Shown piece after piece: positions 1 through 5,021 of a DNA stretch of 5,021 nt. The notes beneath the pieces are model-generated. The model was not told the origin of the DNA, made no database searches, and worked only from the letters and a program-made list of their open reading frames with translations. Position numbers and translations under genes: made by a program. Each line of letters begins with the position of its first letter. Position 1 is the first letter of the stretch. The DNA comes from Ruminococcaceae bacterium UBA6416. GTDB taxonomy: Bacteria; Bacillota; Clostridia; Oscillospirales; Acutalibacteraceae. Location of the stretch: assembly GCA_002438505.1 (NCBI GenBank), contig DJPI01000057.1, positions 1 to 5,021 of the forward strand, written 5' to 3'.

Positions 1-48
1 ATCATTGACAAACCTACAGAAAACAATTGTGTAACTTTTTGAAAACAC

Positions 49-79
49 AAAAAATCGGGCACCCGTTTTCGGATACCCG
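49..79 (-). terminator. Rho-independent terminator ending the V/A-ATPase operon
   Basis: Read on the minus strand, a 10-bp stem (arms at 79-70 and 65-56, CGGGTATCCG and CGGGTGCCCG) closes a 4-base AAAA loop. Eight pairs are Watson-Crick and two are G-U. The stem is followed by A and then six T (54-49). It lies 44 bases beyond the stop codon of subunit D, with no gene between, so it very likely ends the operon transcript. On the plus strand no T-run follows the stem, so it should act in one direction only. Confidence 0.9.
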
Positions 80-122
80 CACAAAACATATTCGGTTATT
101 ACGTTTTTTTAAAAACGTTGCG

Positions 123-746
123 TTATGCGTTCGCCTTTTTGTCCTTTGTTTTTTTGGTAACTTTAAGACGTGAAAAGTCTTCGCGTTCCTTTTCTTCAAG
201 GGCGTCGGTGATGTACTTCACCGTAACTTCAAGGCGCGGAATCATGATGTTTGAAAGTGCGTTTGAACGCTTTTGAGTCTTTTTGACCGCGTCCGCAAGG
301 CGGCAGACCGAGTTTTCAATCTCTGCAAGCCGAGCCGTCAAAACCTTAACGCGGCTGAACAAAACGCACGCTTCGTCAAAGTCGGAATTTGTTTGGTAAA
401 AGCCGAACGAGGTTACGTCAATGTTTTTTTCGTCGGCTTCAACGGTCGGAATTTCAACGCCCATAACGCTGCGATAGTCAATTTTAAGGTCATCACTGAC
501 CGGGATAGCCTCGGCAAAACGCGAGCAGTCGCCGAGGGTGAGGCTCGCCTTGCGCAAAGCGGCATACGCTTTTTCATAAACTGTGCCGATATTTTCCTGA
601 ACGGCTTTTGCCTCGTCAATAAGCCCCATCATCTCGCGCACAAGAATGTTGCGCTTTCTGTCCATCAAGTCATATCCGAGACGGGCAAGCTCGAGGGACT
701 TTTTGGTGCTCATTAAATTTGCTTTAGTCGGAAAGACCTGCGGCAT
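123..746 (-). CDS. atpD: V/A-type ATPase subunit D (central stalk)
   Basis: Subunit D is the long antiparallel coiled coil that forms the rotor shaft inside the A3B3 head and, with subunit F, passes torque to the c-ring; it is the counterpart of F-type gamma. The 207-residue protein has the family length. It shows the N-terminal signature FPTKANLM (residues 5-12) followed by a helix with LARLGYDLMDRKRN (20-33). A central segment contains MGVEIPTV (95-102). The C-terminal helix carries RSNAL (160-164), IPRL (169-172) and LEEKEREDFSRLK (183-195), all typical of the family. The tail is lysine-rich. The ATG at 746 is supported by AGGAG at 756-760 with 9 bases of spacing; this site overlaps the end of subunit B. 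D is the last gene before the terminator. No frameshift or missing segment is seen. Confidence 0.96.
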   Translation of the reverse strand: MPQVFPTKANLMSTKKSLELARLGYDLMDRKRNILVREMMGLIDEAKAVQENIGTVYEKAYAALRKASLTLGDCSRFAEAIPVSDDLKIDYRSVMGVEIPTVEADEKNIDVTSFGFYQTNSDFDEACVLFSRVKVLTARLAEIENSVCRLADAVKKTQKRSNALSNIMIPRLEVTVKYITDALEEKEREDFSRLKVTKKTKDKKANA

Positions 747-752
747 TCAGGC

Positions 753-2138
753 TCACTCCTTTTTTTCGGTTTCCCGTTTAAGATATTTTTTGAGTATCGC
801 CTCGTCAACACGGTCAAGCTCACTGTCCGGAAGCATTGAAAGAAGCTTCCAGCCGAGGTCAAGGGTCTGCTCAATGGTTCGGTTTTCGTTTTCGCCCTGG
901 TTGATAAAGACGCGCTCAAACTCCTTGCCGAAGTTCATGATGAGCTTATCGTTCTGTGAAAGCTCGTCCTCGCCGATAACGGAGGCAAGTGCTTTTGCGT
1001 CCTGAACCTTTGCATAGGAAGCAAAAAGCTGGTTTGCAAGCGCCTGGTGATCCTCTCTTGTGTATCCGGCGCCGATTCCGTCCTTCATAAGGCGCGACAA
1101 AGACGGAAGAACATTGACCGGCGGATAAACGCCCTTTGTGTCAAGGCCTCTGTCAAGAACAATCTGACCCTCGGTGATGTATCCGGTGAGGTCGGGAATC
1201 GGGTGAGTGATGTCATCGTTTGGCATTGTAAGAATCGGAATCTGAGTGACGGATCCCGGAGAGTCCTTGATAATTCCGGCGCGCTCATAAAGCGTTGCAA
1301 GGTCGGAATAAAGATAACCGGGATATCCCTTTCGTCCGGGAATTTCACCCTTTGAGGAGCTGAATTCGCGCAGCGCCTCGCAGTATGACGTCATATCCGT
1401 GAGGATAACAAGAATGTGCTTTCCAAGCTCATATGCAAGATATTCCGCAGCGGTCAGCGCACAGCGCGGAGTGATGATTCTTTCAATAATCGGGTCGTTT
1501 GAAAGATTGAGGAACATTGTGACCCTGTCCATTACGTTCGCCTTTTCAAACGATGAGCGGAAATACTGGGCAACGTCATTCTTAACGCCCATTGCGGCAA
1601 AAACGATTGCAAAATCATCGTTATTGGCAATCGAAGCCTGACGGACAATCTGAACGGCAAGCTCGTTATGGCTCATTCCGGAGCCGCTGAAAATCGGCAG
1701 TTTCTGGCCTCTGATTAGGGTTGTCAGACAGTCGATTGAGGAAATTCCGGTGCGGATATAGTTTTTCGGATAGATACGGGAAACGGGGTTGATGGGTTTT
1801 CCGTTGATATTCATGCTCTTTTGCGGAAAAATTTCTCCAAGTTCATCAATCGGGCGTCCGAGGCCGTCAAAAACCCTCCCGAGAATCTCCGGCGAAAGCT
1901 TCATTTCCATCGGCTTTCCGGTGAGGATGGTGGTTGTGTTTACCATTGAAATTCCACGCGTTCCCTCAAAAACCTGAACGGCAGCCTTGTCGCCCTCAAT
2001 GGCAACGATACGGCCGGTGCGCTTTGTTTTGTCCGCAAGCTCAATCTCAACAAGCTCCTCGTTCATGGGCTTCTTCACGCCCTCAAGGATAACAAGCGAG
2101 CCGTTGATTTCACTGAGTCCTTTATGCTCAATAATCAT
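753..2138 (-). CDS. atpB: V/A-type ATPase subunit B (non-catalytic nucleotide-binding subunit)
   Basis: Subunit B alternates with A in the cytoplasmic hexamer and supplies residues to the catalytic interface. The 461-residue length is normal for the family. The N-terminal beta-barrel spans about residues 1-75, with the conserved stretch GRVFDGLGRPID at 87-98. The P-loop position reads SGSGMSHNE (151-159) and lacks the GK[S/T] of a working Walker A motif, as expected for B rather than A. The block TDMTSYCEALREFSSSKGEIPGRKGYPGYLYSDLATLYERAG lies at 247-288, and ITHPIPDLTGYITEGQI at 310-326. The expected arginine finger is R349 in PSLSRLM. The C-terminal helical domain contains FGKEFERVFINQG (403-415). 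The ATG at 2138 has a strong AGGAGG upstream with 7 bases of spacing, starting at the stop codon of subunit A. The gene is intact. Confidence 0.98.
   Translation of the reverse strand: MIIEHKGLSEINGSLVILEGVKKPMNEELVEIELADKTKRTGRIVAIEGDKAAVQVFEGTRGISMVNTTTILTGKPMEMKLSPEILGRVFDGLGRPIDELGEIFPQKSMNINGKPINPVSRIYPKNYIRTGISSIDCLTTLIRGQKLPIFSGSGMSHNELAVQIVRQASIANNDDFAIVFAAMGVKNDVAQYFRSSFEKANVMDRVTMFLNLSNDPIIERIITPRCALTAAEYLAYELGKHILVILTDMTSYCEALREFSSSKGEIPGRKGYPGYLYSDLATLYERAGIIKDSPGSVTQIPILTMPNDDITHPIPDLTGYITEGQIVLDRGLDTKGVYPPVNVLPSLSRLMKDGIGAGYTREDHQALANQLFASYAKVQDAKALASVIGEDELSQNDKLIMNFGKEFERVFINQGENENRTIEQTLDLGWKLLSMLPDSELDRVDEAILKKYLKRETEKKE
756..760 (-). promoter_or_regulatory. Ribosome binding site of subunit D
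   Basis: AGGAG on the minus strand, 9 bases before the D start at 746. It lies in the last codons of subunit B (lysine, glutamate, then TGA), so ribosomes finishing B are placed to start D. Confidence 0.8.
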
Positions 2139-2145
2139 TGTTATC

Positions 2146-2151
2146 CCTCCT
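2146..2151 (-). promoter_or_regulatory. Ribosome binding site of subunit B
   Basis: AGGAGG on the minus strand, within the longer match AAGGAGGG, 7 bases before the B start at 2138. Its first base is the last base of the TAA stop of subunit A. It is the strongest Shine-Dalgarno match in the window, which fits a need for A and B in equal amounts. Confidence 0.88.
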
Positions 2152-3911
2152 TATTTATTGAGATATGACGCGAGAGTGCTGTCAATTTCGGAAATATAAT
2201 CGTCAAGCATTGAAATTTTATCATTCGGAACGTCATACTTCATTTTAACAAGCTTATCAAAAAGTCCGGTTGAAATGAGCTTTGACATCGGAACCTGGAG
2301 CGCAACAATCTGGCGGCACTTATGATAAAGATGCAAAATTGCGTGCATCATTTTCAGCTGCTTTTCAAGCGAAACAAAGGTGTCGTCCTTATGGAACGCA
2401 TTCTGCTGAAGGAAGCCGACGCGGATAACACGCGCAATTTCAATCGTCAGCTTTTGGTCATCCGGAAGAACGTCTGCGCCAATGAGCTTCACAATTTCCA
2501 TCAGTGAGCTTTCCTCATAAAGAATTGAGCAAAGCTCTTCGCGGTACTTGATGAAATCCGCACCAACATTGTCATGATACCATTCCTCAAGCTCCGGAAC
2601 ATATTCGCTGTAGCTGTCATTCCAGTTGATTGCCGGATAATGTCTTGCGTATGCAAGCGCCTTGTCAAGCGCCCAGAAGCAGCGCGTGAAGCGCTTAGTG
2701 TTCTGAGTAACAGGCTCCGAAAAATCCGAGCCCTGCGGCGAAACCGCGCCGATAATTGTGACCGAGCCTTCTCCGCCGGAGAGAACGCTCATGTAGCCCG
2801 CTCTTTCATAAAATTCCGAAAGCCTTGACGGCAGGTACGCCGGGAAGCCCTCATCAGCAGGCATTTCCTCAAGTCGGCCGGAAATTTCGCGCAGCGCCTC
2901 CGCCCAACGTGAGGTTGAGTCGGCCATTATGGCCGTATGATAGCCCATGTCGCGGTAATACTCCGCAAGGGTGATGCCGGTGTAAATTGAAGCTTCGCGC
3001 GCGGCAACGGGCATATTTGATGTGTTTGCAATGAGCACGGTTCTGTCCGTCAGCGGACGTCCGTTCTTCGGGTCAATAAGCTCGGTGAATTCGGAGAGCG
3101 CCTGAGTCATTTCGTTTCCGCGCTCGCCGCAGCCGACATAGATAATGATGTCTGCATCGCACCATTTTGCAAGCTGGTGCTGAGTCATTGTTTTTCCCGT
3201 TCCGAAACCGCCGGGAATTGCGGCCGCTCCGCCCTTTGCAACCGGGAAAAGGGTGTCAATAACACGCTGACCGGTGACAAGCGGACGCGAGGCCGGAAGG
3301 CGGCTTTTGACCGGACGTGGAATTCTTATCGGCCATTTCTGGCAGAGAGTCAGCTCATGCTTTTCTCCGCTTTCGTCAAGGAGGACGGCAATAACGTCAT
3401 TAACACGGTAAAGACCGTCCTTTTTCACGGAGACAATCTTTCCGGAAAGGAGGGGTGAAAGCATGATTTTGTGCCTTATGACAGGCGTTTCCTGCGTTTC
3501 GGCGTAAACCTCGCCGCCGGAGAGGAAGTCTCCCTCTTTTGCCGTGATGTGAACGTCCCACTGCTTTTCTTCATCAAGAACGGAGGTTGAAATACCCTTT
3601 CCGATGAAGCAGCCGCTCATTTTTTCAAGAGCCGGAAGAGGACGCTCAATTCCGTCAAAGATGTTGCTGATTATTCCGGGGCCGAGGGTGACGCACATCT
3701 GGGAGCCGGTTGAAAATACCTTTTCTCCGGGGCAGAGTCCGTCCGTTTCCTCATAGACCTGAATTGTTGTTTTGTCGCTTTCAATCCCGATAACCTCGCC
3801 CGCAAGGTGCGCGTCGCCAACATAGACCATTTCCATCATTGAAAGGTCGGTCTTGCCTTTGATTGTTACAACGGGACCGTTGATTCCGTATATAAGATTT
3901 TCAGTTGCCAT
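2151..3911 (-). CDS. atpA: V/A-type ATPase subunit A (catalytic)
   Basis: Subunit A hydrolyses (or makes) ATP at the A/B interfaces of the cytoplasmic head. The chosen start gives 586 residues, the family's usual size. The N-terminus reads MATENLIYGINGPVV, matching the family's INGPVV barrel. Roughly residues 100-190 form the bulge insertion that separates A from B and from F-type beta. The Walker A motif GGFGTGKT is at 234-241, followed by MTQHQLAKW. The GCGERGNE block (260-267) contains the probable catalytic glutamate E263. IMADSTSRWAEALREISGRLEEMPADEGFPAYLPS at about 328-362 covers the Walker B region. The C-terminal domain contains FWALDKALAYARHYPAINW (412-430). The ATG at 3911 is preferred over the in-frame ATG at 3938 because GAGGTG at 3921-3926 lies 9 bases upstream, while the earlier ATG has no such site and would add nine residues (MTAFEVKKI) ahead of the conserved N-terminus. 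The earlier ATG does overlap the stop of E as ATGA, so it cannot be fully excluded. Confidence 0.97.
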   Translation of the reverse strand: MATENLIYGINGPVVTIKGKTDLSMMEMVYVGDAHLAGEVIGIESDKTTIQVYEETDGLCPGEKVFSTGSQMCVTLGPGIISNIFDGIERPLPALEKMSGCFIGKGISTSVLDEEKQWDVHITAKEGDFLSGGEVYAETQETPVIRHKIMLSPLLSGKIVSVKKDGLYRVNDVIAVLLDESGEKHELTLCQKWPIRIPRPVKSRLPASRPLVTGQRVIDTLFPVAKGGAAAIPGGFGTGKTMTQHQLAKWCDADIIIYVGCGERGNEMTQALSEFTELIDPKNGRPLTDRTVLIANTSNMPVAAREASIYTGITLAEYYRDMGYHTAIMADSTSRWAEALREISGRLEEMPADEGFPAYLPSRLSEFYERAGYMSVLSGGEGSVTIIGAVSPQGSDFSEPVTQNTKRFTRCFWALDKALAYARHYPAINWNDSYSEYVPELEEWYHDNVGADFIKYREELCSILYEESSLMEIVKLIGADVLPDDQKLTIEIARVIRVGFLQQNAFHKDDTFVSLEKQLKMMHAILHLYHKCRQIVALQVPMSKLISTGLFDKLVKMKYDVPNDKISMLDDYISEIDSTLASYLNK

Positions 3912-3920
3912 TATTTTTTT

Positions 3921-3926
3921 CACCTC
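3921..3926 (-). promoter_or_regulatory. Ribosome binding site deciding the start of subunit A
   Basis: GAGGTG on the minus strand, 9 bases before the ATG at 3911. It lies downstream of the alternative ATG at 3938, so it can serve only the shorter form. The bases before 3938 contain no purine-rich Shine-Dalgarno match. Confidence 0.75.
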
Positions 3927-3934
3927 GAAAGCTG

Positions 3935-4528
3935 TCATTCGATTGAAAGAGCCGAGCGCTCCTTGAAAAGCTCCCTCTGCGCCGCAACGCGGCTTTCAAG
4001 GGTGTCAACGGCAAAAACCGTTTTTTCCGCGTTTGAGGCATAGGCTCCGCCGAGCTTGATGTCATTGCCCTTTTCAAAAGCGGCAACGCCTTTAATATCC
4101 GCAAGCTTTTCGCGGCAAAGCGGAAGGTCGCTCTCTTTGACATAAATCACGGCGCCGTCTCCAATCTCCTCGGCAAGAGCCGTTATGCTCCTTTTGAGGA
4201 AAGAGGCATATTCACCGCTTTTTGCAAAGGCCGCCAGCTTTTCATTGACCTTTTCAAAAACAGCGGCGGTGATTTCCTCGCGCTTTTTTGCAAGGTTCTT
4301 TTTGCTTTGGGCGTTGAGAGAGGAAATTTTGCTGCCCTTTTGGGTTGTAATCCTCTGCGCTTCATATTCAAGGCGGCTTTCAAGCTCCGCCTTCGCCTTG
4401 CTTTCAAGGTCTTTGAGCTGTTCTTTTCTGAATTTTTCCGTCTGCTTTTCAATTTTTCTGCATTGCGAAAGAGCATTCTTATTTATAATTTCAGAAAAGC
4501 GCTCAATTTTGTCGTTTTGATTAAGCAT
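3935..4528 (-). CDS. atpE: V/A-type ATPase subunit E (peripheral stalk)
   Basis: Subunit E pairs with the small G/H subunit to form the peripheral stalk that keeps the A3B3 head from turning with the rotor. The chosen ATG gives 197 residues, the usual length. Residues about 1-105 are highly charged, rich in Lys, Glu, Ala and Gln, and read as a long helix or coiled coil. Residues about 106-197 look like the globular C-terminal domain that contacts the head: DGAVIYVKESD (124-134), then NDIKLGGAYA (155-164) and FAVDTLESRVAAQRELF (172-188), which matches the family's usual end. An upstream in-frame TTG at 4552 would add eight residues (MTGKEGKE) and overlap the stop of F. The ATG at 4528 is preferred because GAGGG lies 7 bases upstream. 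Sequence conservation is low in this family, so the call also rests on its place between F and A. Confidence 0.93.
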   Translation of the reverse strand: MLNQNDKIERFSEIINKNALSQCRKIEKQTEKFRKEQLKDLESKAKAELESRLEYEAQRITTQKGSKISSLNAQSKKNLAKKREEITAAVFEKVNEKLAAFAKSGEYASFLKRSITALAEEIGDGAVIYVKESDLPLCREKLADIKGVAAFEKGNDIKLGGAYASNAEKTVFAVDTLESRVAAQRELFKERSALSIE

Positions 4529-4535
4529 TTCCTTT

Positions 4536-4540
4536 CCCTC
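4536..4540 (-). promoter_or_regulatory. Ribosome binding site deciding the start of subunit E
   Basis: GAGGG on the minus strand, 7 bases before the ATG at 4528; a second purine run, AAAGGAA, directly adjoins the start. The site lies between the stop of F (4549) and this ATG, and favours it over the TTG at 4552. Confidence 0.7.
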
Positions 4541-4548
4541 TTTTCCGG

Positions 4549-4854
4549 TCAAACCTGAATTCCGACCGCATCGCGGACATAGGCCGTGATGGAATCGGTT
4601 CCGGCGGTCGGGTTCTTCATATCGGGAATTTCCGTGATAAGAAGTCCGGCGCGCTTTTTTTCCTCAAGGATAACGCTCGGATATGCGGCGGAAAGCGATC
4701 TTGTTACAAGAACAATTCCGACCGTTTCCTCCTTCCGCGCAAAACCGAATGCGGCTTTCAGCGCCTCCTCGTTTTCAACGAGCGTGCCCTCAACACCGGC
4801 AAGACGGAAGCCCGTCAGTGTGTCATCGTCACTGCTCAAAAGATACATTCTCAT
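4549..4854 (-). CDS. atpF: V/A-type ATPase subunit F (central stalk)
   Basis: Subunit F is a small Rossmann-like protein bound to subunit D in the rotating central stalk; it is known to modulate ATPase activity in this enzyme class. The 101-residue length is normal. The family pattern is visible: an N-terminal strand MRMYLLSSDDDTLTGFRLAGV with the GFxLAG motif at 15-20, the strand GIVLVTRSLS (46-55) that follows a helix, EIPD (75-78), and the closing helix YVRDAVGIQV. The ATG at 4854 lies 5 bases after the stop of K and has AAGGT at 4864-4868 with 9 bases of spacing. A second ATG two codons in (4848) would remove only Met-Arg and is less likely. In E. hirae nomenclature this subunit is called NtpG. 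It precedes E here rather than lying just before A. Confidence 0.93.
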   Translation of the reverse strand: MRMYLLSSDDDTLTGFRLAGVEGTLVENEEALKAAFGFARKEETVGIVLVTRSLSAAYPSVILEEKKRAGLLITEIPDMKNPTAGTDSITAYVRDAVGIQV

Positions 4855-4859
4855 GGTTA

Positions 4860-5021
4860 TCAGACCTTGTTGAGGATAAGGATTGAAATAACAACGCCGT
4901 AAAGCGCAATGGATTCACCGAGGGCAACAAAGATAAGGCTCTTACCGAATGACTTGGGATCCTCGCTTGTTGCGGCAATGGCAGCCGGAGCGCCGGCCGC
5001 AACGGCAATACCGCCGCCGAT
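4860..5021 (-). CDS. atpK: V/A-type ATPase subunit K (membrane c-ring proteolipid), C-terminal part
   Basis: Only the last 53 codons are in the window; the gene continues past base 5021. I translated this by hand from 5021 down to the TGA at 4862-4860. Subunit K forms the membrane ring whose carboxylate carries H+ or Na+ across the membrane. The fragment begins with a Gly/Ala-rich helix end (IGGGIAVAAGAPAAIAA), then a polar loop (TSEDPKSFGK), then a final hydrophobic helix SLIFVALGESIALYGVVISILIL ending in NKV. The glutamate in ALGES is the expected ion-binding residue, and the ESIALYG context matches the conserved E-x-x-x-x-YG of c subunits. Whether K has one hairpin or two cannot be told. 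An F-type c subunit is a formal alternative, but the V-type neighbours F, E, A, B and D argue against it. Confidence 0.88.
   Translation of the reverse strand: MGGGIAVAAGAPAAIAATSEDPKSFGKSLIFVALGESIALYGVVISILILNKV
4864..4868 (-). promoter_or_regulatory. Ribosome binding site of subunit F
   Basis: AAGGT on the minus strand, 9 bases before the F start at 4854. It lies in the last two sense codons of K (AAG GTC), so K and F translation is probably coupled. The match is weaker than those of B and D. Confidence 0.55.

Noticed and set aside
5..33. A perfect TTGACA (5-10) on the plus strand, like a -35 promoter element.
   Set aside because: At 16-18 bases of spacing the sequence is TTGTGT, TGTGTA or GTGTAA, none close to TATAAT. 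Transcription would also run straight into the operon in the opposite direction.
101..118. Inverted repeat ACGTTTTT/AAAAACGT just after the end of subunit D.
   Set aside because: The stem is mostly A-T with only a 2-base loop, and neither strand has a T-run after it. It could be a weak secondary structure but is not a convincing terminator; the hairpin at 49-79 is far better.
14..199. A 61-codon minus-strand open frame overlapping the end of D and the terminator.
   Set aside because: It runs through the terminator hairpin, is in another frame from D, has no ribosome binding site I can see, and has a basic, low-complexity translation.
273..716. A 147-codon plus-strand open frame antisense to subunit D.
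   Set aside because: It lies wholly opposite a clearly real gene and resembles no family I know. Long antisense frames are expected from the codon bias of the coding strand.
646..1005. A 119-codon plus-strand open frame across the B/D junction.
   Set aside because: It is Ser/Phe/Arg-rich, as expected from reading Lys/Glu-rich genes backwards, and it is antisense to two firmly identified genes.
4185..4520. A 111-codon plus-strand open frame opposite subunit E, whose translation is hydrophobic and might suggest a membrane protein.
   Set aside because: The Leu/Phe/Ser content comes from the complement of the Lys/Glu-rich coiled coil of subunit E. There is no independent support for a gene.
151..5021. 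Possible mobile elements, CRISPR arrays, tRNA or rRNA genes, or large repeats.
   Set aside because: Nothing of the kind was seen. The window is almost fully occupied by the six ATPase genes, with gaps of no more than a few tens of bases.

Overview
The window holds one operon, read entirely on the minus strand, for a V/A-type (vacuolar/archaeal-type) rotary ATPase of a bacterium. In transcription order, from the right edge to the left, it carries subunit K (the membrane c-ring, only its last 53 residues), F (central stalk), E (peripheral stalk), A (catalytic), B (regulatory nucleotide-binding) and D (central stalk shaft). A rho-independent terminator follows D near the left edge. The organism is most likely an anaerobic Firmicute of class Clostridia. 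That is inferred from the strong AGGAGG-type ribosome binding sites, the tight gene packing, the moderate GC content judged by eye, and the resemblance (from memory) of the A, B and D proteins to clostridial ones. Nothing here fixes the genus.

Layout. Bases 4860-5021 are the end of K. F (4549-4854) follows after 5 bases. E (best start 4528, ending at 3935) begins just inside the end region of F. A (best start 3911, ending at 2151) follows E. B (753-2138) follows after 12 bases, and D (123-746) after 6 more. Each gene has its own Shine-Dalgarno sequence, usually lying on or just before the stop codon of the preceding gene, so translational coupling is likely. Bases 1-122 are non-coding and hold the terminator (49-79). 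No promoter is visible. It would lie upstream of K, beyond the right edge.

How the parts work together. A and B form the alternating catalytic head, with A carrying the P-loop and B the arginine finger. D and F form the rotating central stalk that links the head to the K ring. E, with a partner subunit not in the window, forms the peripheral stalk. Membrane subunit I, stalk adaptor C and the small G/H subunit are not in the window and are expected upstream of K. Subunit C is clearly not between E and F, A or B, where many V/A-ATPase operons place it.

I found no previously undescribed system. The points worth checking are the gene order, two translation starts that a longest-ORF caller would place too far upstream, and the ALGES ion-site motif in K.
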